NCBI RefSeq assembly: GCF_014274685.1
Contig: NZ_CP060393.1
Span: 3,283,501-3,347,500, forward strand
Origin: Edaphobacter sp. 4G125
Lineage (GTDB): Bacteria; Acidobacteriota; Terriglobia; Terriglobales; Acidobacteriaceae
Length of the DNA stretch: 64,000 nucleotides
Direction: 5' to 3'
In this document: piece after piece, positions 10,182 through 17,689 of the stretch
Layout: the number at the start of each line of letters is the position of its first letter
How positions within the stretch are numbered: the stretch's first letter is position 1
Position numbers and translations under genes: made by a program
The notes under the pieces: generated by a model
What the model was told of the DNA's origin: nothing
The model's database searches: none
What the model saw: only the letters and a program-made list of their open reading frames with translations

Positions 10182-10192
10182 ACGGTAACGTA
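10182..10192. promoter_or_regulatory. ACGGTAACGTA, candidate LacI-type operator, copy 2
   Basis: Exact second copy of the 11-bp motif at 9996-10006. It lies 50 bp upstream of the DUF5107-TPR start, so the two copies flank the two divergent promoters. The rest of the 9900-10242 stretch shows nothing else recognisable. Confidence 0.5.
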
Positions 10193-10242
10193 CACGAATT
10201 CGATTGAGGGATACAGTGTGCATTCCTCAGTGAGGTATCTAC

Positions 10243-13200
10243 ATGGTTCATGATGCAACCGTCGACGGTCAAAAATCCGAACCCCGCAGTCAGCAACCAT
10301 CCCCGTTGATTCTTCCCCTGGCTCCAAAATCGGAGACAGGCCCTGTGAAAGCCTGGAGCCAATGTGTCAGCATGATGACGTACGAGCCAGCTCCTCCGGA
10401 TAAGAATCCAATGTTTCTCGAAAAACGTGTCTATCAGGGAAGCAGCGGCCGTGTCTACCCGCTCCCTGTCATCGATCTGATTGGAACGACGCCGAAGCCT
10501 AAAGCGTGGGAGGCCATCCATCTCGAAAATGAGTATCTGCGGCTGATGGTGATGCCAGAGATTGGCGGACGAATTCACGTTGGGATGGACAAAAGGACGG
10601 GATACGACTTCTTCTACCGTCAGAACGTCATCAAACCGGCTCTTGTAGGACTCGCGGGACCGTGGATTTCGGGAGGAGTTGAATTTAATTGGCCACAGCA
10701 CCATCGACCTGCAACCTTTATGCCCGTAGAAGTGAGCATCGAGCGAGCGAGCGACGGAAGTGTAACCGTGTGGTGTTCCGATCATGATCCAATGTCCCAT
10801 CTAAAAGGTATGCATGGGATCTGCCTGCGCCCCGGATCCGCTGTCGTGGAAGTCCGTGTCCGCCTATATAACCGGACACAGGATACGCAGACCTTCCTTT
10901 GGTGGGCAAACGTCGCCACACATGTTCACGAGCAATATCAGTCCTTTTTCCCAGGTGACGTCCGATATGTTGCCGATCATGCGAAGCGGGCGATTACTGA
11001 ATTCCCTCTCAGTCAAGGGACCTACTATGGTGTGGACTATAAACGTCGTTCGATCGAAGGTATTCCGGCAGAGGAAATGCCCTCTTGCTTTGTCCCGGAT
11101 GGCTCCTATCCGCCAAATGACCTCGGATGGTATGCCAACATCCCAGTGCCGACAAGCTACATGATTGTGGATTCGAAAGGTGATTTCTTTGGCGGTTATG
11201 ATCACAAACGCGAGGTTGGAACCGTCGCGATTTCCAACCATCATGTGGCTCCCGGGAAGAAGCAATGGACCTGGGGAAATCATGAGTTCGGCTACGCTTG
11301 GGACCGCAGTTTGACCGACGGAGACGGTCCCTATGTCGAACTCATGTCCGGCGTATACACCGATAATCAACCCGATTTCTCATACCTCGCGCCGGGGGAG
11401 ACGAAAACCTTTAGTCAGTTCTGGTATCCCATCGGTAATATCGGCGTTCCCAATCTAGCGACCGTCGACGGATCTCTCCGTGTCGAGGTTGGGGCTAGCG
11501 ACATCGCCGTGCGCGTTCAAGTGACAACTCCTCGACGAAAGAGCACGGTCATCGTTCGAGCAGCAGGAAAGGAGGCCGGACGCTGGGTGGGTGATCTTAT
11601 GCCTGAAGCAACATGGTCAGAACGATTCCGGTATGACGGCATGTCCACTGATCTAGAAGTGACCGTGCAATCTGAAGACGCGATGTTTCTTCGGTACGCT
11701 CCTGATGAAGTCACCCCGGTTGAAACACCCAATGTTGCGACCGAGCCGCCCTTGCCAAACGATATCAACAGCGTAGACGAACTCTTTCTCACCGGGATCC
11801 ATCTCGAACAATACCGCCATCCTACCCGTAGCCCAGAAACCTATTGGAAAGAGGCGTTGTCTCGCGATCCCGATGACAGCCGCAGCAATCATATGTTAGG
11901 TCGCTGGCACCTCCGACGTGGTGAGTTCAAGCAGGCAGAACACTTGTTGCGCGTCGCGATTGCACGTCTGACCCGGAGAAATCCAAACCCTTACGATGGT
12001 GAACCGTACTATAACCTGGGACTAACACTACGCTATCAGGAGCGCATTGCAGAGGCATACGACGTGTTCTATAAGAGCACGTGGAATGCCGCCTGGCGTG
12101 CCGCGGGATATCATCGTCTCGCAGAGATCGATTGCCTTCGTGGTGAATGGCGAAAGGCACTCGACCATCTGGATCGTTCACTCATCTCCGACACCGACAA
12201 TCTCTCTGCAAGAAATCTGAAAACTGTGGCGTTGGAACGACTGGGACGTAGAGAAGAAGCTCAGCGTTTGCTCCAGCAAACTCGATCGCTCGACCCGCTC
12301 GATCTATTCAGTCGTTTCCTGATGGAACACGAAATACCAGCGAATCCTCAAATGCGGCTCGATCTAGGGTTCGATCTGATTCGTTCTGGTCTTCTCGAAG
12401 AAGCTCTCGACGTCTTGGAAGCACACAACAAAATTCCATCCACCATGGTGCGGTACGCACGTGCTGATGTGCTACGACGTCTGAAGAGAGAAAATGAGAG
12501 CAACGAAGCATATCGTGAAGCTTCTCAGGAACATTGTGATCACCTTTTTCCCGACCGCTTAGAAGAACTTTGTGTCCTCGAAAAGGCTCTCGAAATCAAT
12601 CCTAAGGATGCTCGTGCCGCCTACGCGTTCGGCAATCTTCTCTATGATCGTCGGCGACACAACGAGGCCATTGCATATTGGGAACTGAGTGTCTCCTCGG
12701 AGCCGAATTTTTCGATCGCATGGCGCAATCTAGGAATTGCTTATTTCAACATCCTCTCCGACAGTCGAAAGGCCCTCAATGCTTTTGAACATGCTCGCAG
12801 CTGTGCTCCAGCAGACGCTCGGCTCTTGTACGAGCAGGATCAGCTTCGGAAGCGCACGGGATTCACTCTTCAAGATCGCCTGGAAGCTCTAGAAAAGAAT
12901 CGCCCCCTAGTCGATAGCCGCGACGATCTTTCGGTGGAACTCGCTTCCCTTCTCAACAGCCTCGGCAAGCCGGAAGAAGCTCTGCTCATTCTGCGTCAGC
13001 GACATTTTCAACCCTGGGAAGGTGGCGAAGGATTGGTACTCTCCGAGTACGTACGCGCAAATGTGCTCTTGGCACAAAGCAATCTCCCAAATCACCCTCA
13101 AAAGTCTCTCGAATTCCTGGATGCTGCCAATTCTCCACCTCGTAATCTCAACGAGGCAAAACATCTGTTGATGAATCTCAGCATGGTCGATTACTGGTAC

Positions 13201-13653
13201 GGTGTTGCCTATACAACTACCCATCGCCATGAAGATGCCCAGCGCCATTGGTTACGGGCGGCAAGCCGCAAAGAGGATTTTCAGCAGATGCAGGTGCAAC
13301 CCATTTCTGAGATGACCTATTGGAGTGCCATGGCTCTTCGCGAACTTGGTCGAGAACAAGAGGCAATTGGTCTGTTTCAACAGATTGAGTCATACGCGTT
13401 CCAGTTAGAACGTCAAACACCAAAGATTGACTACTTCGCAACGTCACTACCTGCGATGCTTCTGTTTGAAATGGACCTCAAGGAACGTCAAATGGTCACG
13501 GCGCGTTTCCTAGAGGCCCAAGCAGCACTGGGACTCGGTCAACGTGAACGGTCCATCAAATTGCTTGAACAAGTCGAGTTAATGGACCACAGTCACATAG
13601 GCATAATCGATATGCGCAGGCTGATAGCAGGTGGAACGTGCAAGGGCCAATAG
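10243..13653 (+). CDS. DUF5107 domain protein with C-terminal TPR repeats
   Basis: A 1136-aa protein without a signal peptide, so probably cytoplasmic. Residues about 50-500 form a DUF5107 region, a galactose-mutarotase-like beta-sandwich fold (MPEIGGRIHVGMDKRTGYDF, then SGGVEFNWPQHHRP). Residues about 535-1130 are tetratricopeptide repeats, for example 'RSNHMLGRWHLRRGEFKQAE'. DUF5107-TPR proteins recur in sugar-utilisation loci of several phyla; the biochemical role is not something I can assign, but binding or hydrolysis of a sugar is plausible from the fold. The ATG has GAGG eight bases upstream. It overlaps the downstream sugar permease by 16 bp, indicating translational coupling. Confidence 0.85.
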   Translation: MVHDATVDGQKSEPRSQQPSPLILPLAPKSETGPVKAWSQCVSMMTYEPAPPDKNPMFLEKRVYQGSSGRVYPLPVIDLIGTTPKPKAWEAIHLENEYLRLMVMPEIGGRIHVGMDKRTGYDFFYRQNVIKPALVGLAGPWISGGVEFNWPQHHRPATFMPVEVSIERASDGSVTVWCSDHDPMSHLKGMHGICLRPGSAVVEVRVRLYNRTQDTQTFLWWANVATHVHEQYQSFFPGDVRYVADHAKRAITEFPLSQGTYYGVDYKRRSIEGIPAEEMPSCFVPDGSYPPNDLGWYANIPVPTSYMIVDSKGDFFGGYDHKREVGTVAISNHHVAPGKKQWTWGNHEFGYAWDRSLTDGDGPYVELMSGVYTDNQPDFSYLAPGETKTFSQFWYPIGNIGVPNLATVDGSLRVEVGASDIAVRVQVTTPRRKSTVIVRAAGKEAGRWVGDLMPEATWSERFRYDGMSTDLEVTVQSEDAMFLRYAPDEVTPVETPNVATEPPLPNDINSVDELFLTGIHLEQYRHPTRSPETYWKEALSRDPDDSRSNHMLGRWHLRRGEFKQAEHLLRVAIARLTRRNPNPYDGEPYYNLGLTLRYQERIAEAYDVFYKSTWNAAWRAAGYHRLAEIDCLRGEWRKALDHLDRSLISDTDNLSARNLKTVALERLGRREEAQRLLQQTRSLDPLDLFSRFLMEHEIPANPQMRLDLGFDLIRSGLLEEALDVLEAHNKIPSTMVRYARADVLRRLKRENESNEAYREASQEHCDHLFPDRLEELCVLEKALEINPKDARAAYAFGNLLYDRRRHNEAIAYWELSVSSEPNFSIAWRNLGIAYFNILSDSRKALNAFEHARSCAPADARLLYEQDQLRKRTGFTLQDRLEALEKNRPLVDSRDDLSVELASLLNSLGKPEEALLILRQRHFQPWEGGEGLVLSEYVRANVLLAQSNLPNHPQKSLEFLDAANSPPRNLNEAKHLLMNLSMVDYWYGVAYTTTHRHEDAQRHWLRAASRKEDFQQMQVQPISEMTYWSAMALRELGREQEAIGLFQQIESYAFQLERQTPKIDYFATSLPAMLLFEMDLKERQMVTARFLEAQAALGLGQRERSIKLLEQVELMDHSHIGIIDMRRLIAGGTCKGQ

Positions 13654-15068
13654 GCGCGATATCGAATACCGCTTCGGTCGCGGTAGAACGCAAAGGATAC
13701 GTGTGGGGGATTGCTTTAGTAGCCGCGTTGGGAGGCCTGCTCTTCGGCTACGATTGGGTGGTCATCGGTGGCGCGCGAGAGTTCTACGAGATCTACTTTC
13801 ATCTGACCTCCGCTAACCTCGTAGGCTGGGCAAATAGTTGTGCTCTGGTTGGTTGCCTCGTAGGCTCCCTCATGGCAGGCTCGTTGGCCGATCGGCTTGG
13901 CAGGAAACCCGTGCTCCTGGTATCCGCGGTTTTGTTTGCCATCTCTTCCCTTCTCACAGGATGGGCCTCCGCATTTTCAAGTTTCATCCTATGGAGGATC
14001 GTTGGAGGAATCGCGATCGGGCTCAGCTCGAATGTGTCCCCCCTCTATATCGCAGAACTCAGCCCTTCATATCTTCGCGGACGGCTCGTTAGCCTGAATC
14101 AATTCGCAATCGTGGTCGGAATTCTGTTGGCTCAGATTGTGAATTGGGTTTTGGCCCGACCCGTGCCGGAGCATGCCACGCCAGAAGTTTTGCTGCAATC
14201 TTGGAATGTTCAGAACGGTTGGCGTTGGATGTTCAGCGCGCTCGTCGTTCCGGCAGTTATCTTTACATTCGCTTCTTTGTGGATCCCTGAGAGCCCTCGT
14301 TGGCTAGTGAATCGTCGACGTTTCAACGAGGCTCAGACAACACTCGAAAGAGTGGGAGGAAAAGAGTACGCCAAAGTAGAACTAGCCGGTATCGAGTGCT
14401 CGTCGGCGATGGAACAGAAGACGACCAGTCTCGCATGGCGTGAACTCATGCGCCCTCCTGTGAGACGTGTGGTCTTAGTCGGGATGGCGCTGGCCGTGTT
14501 ACAGCAATGGACTGGAATCAACATTTTGTTCAATTACGCGGCCGAGGTATATCGGAACGCCGGATATGGAGCGAATGACATCTTTCTAAATATCGTCATC
14601 ACCGGCACCATCAATCTGATCTTCACACTGATGTCTATGCTCATGATTGACAAAGTTGGGCGACGAAAACTGATGATTTTCGGATGTATTGGCATTGCCG
14701 CGTCTCATTTTCTCTGCGCATTTGCCTACCATGCCAGAATGGGCGGAATCGCTATACTTGCGCTCACGCTCAGCGCAATCGCTTGCTACGCATTGACGCT
14801 GGCACCCGTAACTTGGGTACTGATCGCGGAGATCTTTCCGCAGCGCGTTCGGGCACAAGGTATCTCGATCGCAATCAGCAGCTTGTGGATCGCCTCTTTC
14901 GCCCTAACTTACAGCTTTCCCATTCTGGACCGACGCTTGGGCACAGCCTCAGTATTTGCCGCTTACGGAATAATCTGTATGCTCGGATGTGCTCTTGTTG
15001 CGACTTCGGTTCGCGAAACCAAAGGCCAGAGCCTCGAAGAGATCGAGACTAGTGTATTGGGTAGATAG
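13638..15068 (+). CDS. MFS sugar-porter family permease
   Basis: A 476-aa inner-membrane protein with about 12 hydrophobic segments. Sugar-porter hallmarks are visible: GGLLFGYDWVVIGG in TM1, ADRLGRKP between TM2 and TM3, PESPRWL after TM6, QQWTGINILFNY in TM7 and the second-half GRR repeat. Members (XylE/GalP type) are monosaccharide:proton symporters. The GTG start lies inside the end of the DUF5107 gene and is preceded by AGGTGG, so translation is probably coupled. In this locus it would take up galactose, fucose or a similar monomer released by the glycosidases; the substrate is inferred. Confidence 0.92.
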   Translation: MQGPIGAISNTASVAVERKGYVWGIALVAALGGLLFGYDWVVIGGAREFYEIYFHLTSANLVGWANSCALVGCLVGSLMAGSLADRLGRKPVLLVSAVLFAISSLLTGWASAFSSFILWRIVGGIAIGLSSNVSPLYIAELSPSYLRGRLVSLNQFAIVVGILLAQIVNWVLARPVPEHATPEVLLQSWNVQNGWRWMFSALVVPAVIFTFASLWIPESPRWLVNRRRFNEAQTTLERVGGKEYAKVELAGIECSSAMEQKTTSLAWRELMRPPVRRVVLVGMALAVLQQWTGINILFNYAAEVYRNAGYGANDIFLNIVITGTINLIFTLMSMLMIDKVGRRKLMIFGCIGIAASHFLCAFAYHARMGGIAILALTLSAIACYALTLAPVTWVLIAEIFPQRVRAQGISIAISSLWIASFALTYSFPILDRRLGTASVFAAYGIICMLGCALVATSVRETKGQSLEEIETSVLGR

Positions 15069-15131
15069 AAACTGAGGCGGATCTAACCATCTCTTCTCGC
15101 GGACCAATATCAGTTTCGCTTATGGCTTTTG

Positions 15132-15146
15132 ACGATCGAAGATCGT
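15132..15146. repeat. Small inverted repeat ACGATC-GAA-GATCGT
   Basis: A 6-bp inverted repeat with a 3-nt loop, in the 204-bp gap between the permease and the LacI gene. It has no T run, so it could be a weak stem or a protein site. Low confidence. Confidence 0.25.
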
Positions 15147-15272
15147 AATTGTGCAATAAACTGGAAATCTGAAATCCGCATATCAATATCATTTGAGACA
15201 AAGCTGTAGCAGAATGCAAAAATTGGATGAGAAAAGAACTCGGGAAAATTATTTCGTTGGTCAAGGCTCTAT

Positions 15273-16370
15273 ATGAAAGACGAGTCAAATAGCGTTGGCA
15301 TCAAAAATATTGCCAAAGCACTCAATATTTCGATTGGGACGGTCGATCGGGCACTCCATGGACGAAAGGGAGTGAGTGAGAAGACAAAGACTCGTGTATT
15401 ACACGTGGCCGAACAGCTAGGATACAAACCCAATCTTGCGGCGCAGGCCCTAAAGCGAAATCGTCGTATTTCCATTGGCGTGGTCTTGCCACGGCATATC
15501 TCTTACTTCTTCGATCCCTTGCGGTCGGGGATTCGTGCTGCAGCAGCAGCCGCAATCGGTTCACAGGTCTCACTCGAGTTCCACGAGTATCCGCGAATCG
15601 GCATTGGAGACACGGACTCGCTGGAAGCTGCTCATGCCCGCAAATATGATGGAATAATCTTTCTTCCAGGTGATATTCAGAGATTCAGCCCTCTCATTCG
15701 AAAGATCTCGCGCAGTGGTACGGCGATGATGTGTGTCGGTAGCGATGCTCCCGATACAGGACGTGTTGGTTCCGTGTCGACTCATGCCTACGTTAGCGGT
15801 GCCATTGCGGCTGAATTATTAGCCCATAAGCTGACGCGGAGAGCCAATGTCGCCATCCTGACAGGTGAACTCTCTACCCTCGATCATGCTGAGAAATTGA
15901 GCGGATTTGCTGCAACGGTGGCCGTACAGGCACCTCATCTTACTCTCTTACCGACACTAGAAGGTCATGAGAAACCCAAAGAAGCATACCGCCAGGCATT
16001 GGCATTGATGCGCCGGAAGGATCGCCCCGAAGGACTCTACCTGAGTACCGCCAATAGTATGGCTGTACTTGAAGCGTTGGAAGAATTGGACCTCCTCGGT
16101 AAAGTACAGGTAATTGCGACCGACTTATTTCAGGATCTGACCACACTCATTAAGTCGGATAAGGTTCTAGCAACCCTTTACCAACGCCCCTTCACCCAGG
16201 GAAAACTTGCCTTTGAACATCTCATGGCTTATCTCATGAAGAGCGAACCATCTCCTCCTGTGATACGCTTGGCTCCCCATATCGTGTTGAAAAGCAATCT
16301 ACAACTCTTTGCCAGTCGAGTTTCGGGAATTGATGAAGAAACCGATACTGAATTCGATACTCTCGCATAG
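15273..16370 (+). CDS. LacI family transcriptional regulator (regulator 1)
   Basis: A 365-aa repressor-type protein. The N-terminal LacI helix-turn-helix (IKNIAKALNISIGTVDRAL, about 9-27) and hinge helix (NLAAQALKRN) precede a periplasmic-binding-protein-like sugar sensor (about 65-340). Length is slightly above the family's usual 330-350. The ATG has AAGG seven bases upstream. It follows the DUF5107-permease pair on the same strand after 204 bp. By position it is the best candidate to bind the ACGGTAACGTA sites upstream of that pair; the effector would be a sugar derived from the imported glycan. The target assignment is inferred. Confidence 0.92.
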   Translation: MKDESNSVGIKNIAKALNISIGTVDRALHGRKGVSEKTKTRVLHVAEQLGYKPNLAAQALKRNRRISIGVVLPRHISYFFDPLRSGIRAAAAAAIGSQVSLEFHEYPRIGIGDTDSLEAAHARKYDGIIFLPGDIQRFSPLIRKISRSGTAMMCVGSDAPDTGRVGSVSTHAYVSGAIAAELLAHKLTRRANVAILTGELSTLDHAEKLSGFAATVAVQAPHLTLLPTLEGHEKPKEAYRQALALMRRKDRPEGLYLSTANSMAVLEALEELDLLGKVQVIATDLFQDLTTLIKSDKVLATLYQRPFTQGKLAFEHLMAYLMKSEPSPPVIRLAPHIVLKSNLQLFASRVSGIDEETDTEFDTLA

Positions 16371-16409
16371 AACATCCATCGCGAAGATTGAAGCGGCCGC
16401 AAGATTAGC

Positions 16410-17453
16410 CTAATGAGCTTCTCCTTCAACGAGGTTTTGGAATTTTTGCCATGAAATTCCAGCGGAAGTTGGTTGAAAAATCAGCTCCCAGTCTAGGTGA
16501 TCGCCTGGCAACAGCAGACACGCCAATCGTCGATCCAATGCTTCTTTGAGCGTATTGCATGGAGCCGCGGTCGGCTCCATTGCAATCGCGTACTGCTGAG
16601 GAGATTGGCCTCCGGGCCATCCTCCGTAGCAAAGCCACAGGCCAAGATAGGGCAGGACTCTAGGCGGATAGGAGAGGATTAAACCTTGTCTGTGGCGCGT
16701 ACGATATAGGCCGCAACGCCCCTTCATTGTCTGACGAGAGTAAAACATCTCCGCTTCGTCAGCATCTTTAGACAACACCGTATCAAGCTCTTCGCCCGGC
16801 CAAGAGAGGAAATCGCCCGTTTGCCCAAAGCGTCCTGTCTTTGAATATGTTAGCTGGAGAGTATCGATATCCGAGGGGAGCACAATGCGATCGCCCGCCT
16901 CAATTGCAAACAATGGGTGGCAAGCATACAGAAATGATGTATCGATCTCTGCGATATTTTGCACACTGTAGCGAATGGCGAGACCGCCCCCACGTAATAT
17001 TACTGTTTTTCGAAATAAAAGCGGACGGCTGAATCCTGTCGCCGAAAGGGAGACGCGGCCTTCAGATTGTTCAGTCACTCGCCAGGAGAGTTGCCAAAAA
17101 TCACCGTGATCAGGAACAGGGCCGCCTGCAGTTCGATCATCGCATGCTCCGACTGTTGGTAGACATTCCTCAATCCCAGCGCAAGGTCCGTGTTGGAATT
17201 GAGCATCGTAGCCGGGCTTGAGGTGGATGTGTTGATTGGTAGATTGGGTAAGGAATTCTATCCCCGTTGCTAAAGATTGCAAGGAGGTAATCCTACCGCC
17301 TTCTTCCGGCATAATCTGCACTATGAGATGCTCATTGGACAGCACCAAAGCTTTGTAGATAATACCGCTCACGCTATCGAGTATGAAGCATGCTGGACAG
17401 CGGAACAAGTAACAGGCTGCCTGTGGACGAATACAGCAATTGGAGAGGCTCAT
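16410..17453 (-). CDS. Aldose 1-epimerase-like (galactose mutarotase fold) protein
   Basis: About 348 aa. The body looks like the galactose-mutarotase superfamily: 'LVLSNEHLIVQIMPEEGGRI' near the start, followed by beta-rich sequence, GPCAGIEECLPTV, 'PDHGDFWQLSW' and a 'YACHPLFAIEAGD' block whose His is in the usual sugar-binding position. It could interconvert sugar anomers or act on another sugar. The Cys-rich first 28 residues look unlike the family and no ribosome-binding site precedes the ATG at 17453, so a start near the GTG at 17372 is possible. It stands alone on the minus strand between LacI regulator 1 and the GH38 gene. Confidence 0.75.
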   Translation of the reverse strand: MSLSNCCIRPQAACYLFRCPACFILDSVSGIIYKALVLSNEHLIVQIMPEEGGRITSLQSLATGIEFLTQSTNQHIHLKPGYDAQFQHGPCAGIEECLPTVGACDDRTAGGPVPDHGDFWQLSWRVTEQSEGRVSLSATGFSRPLLFRKTVILRGGGLAIRYSVQNIAEIDTSFLYACHPLFAIEAGDRIVLPSDIDTLQLTYSKTGRFGQTGDFLSWPGEELDTVLSKDADEAEMFYSRQTMKGRCGLYRTRHRQGLILSYPPRVLPYLGLWLCYGGWPGGQSPQQYAIAMEPTAAPCNTLKEALDRRLACLLLPGDHLDWELIFQPTSAGISWQKFQNLVEGEAH

Positions 17454-17689
17454 ACGCAATGACCAGACAAATACTCATGCGCTGGTACAAACTACAACGA
17501 AGGCAAACCACGGTTCTCTCTCTGGACTGACAGAGCTCGTCCGAAATCTGCTTTATTTAATTGTTCCAACACACTGGACGACAAGTGTGATTCGCGTTGA
17601 AATTGATCTTCTAACAGGTATTCGCGGGAAACCATGGGCTAAACCCAAGTCTCCTCTATTTGTTTATGGCAGCCGAATGAGGTTAAGAG

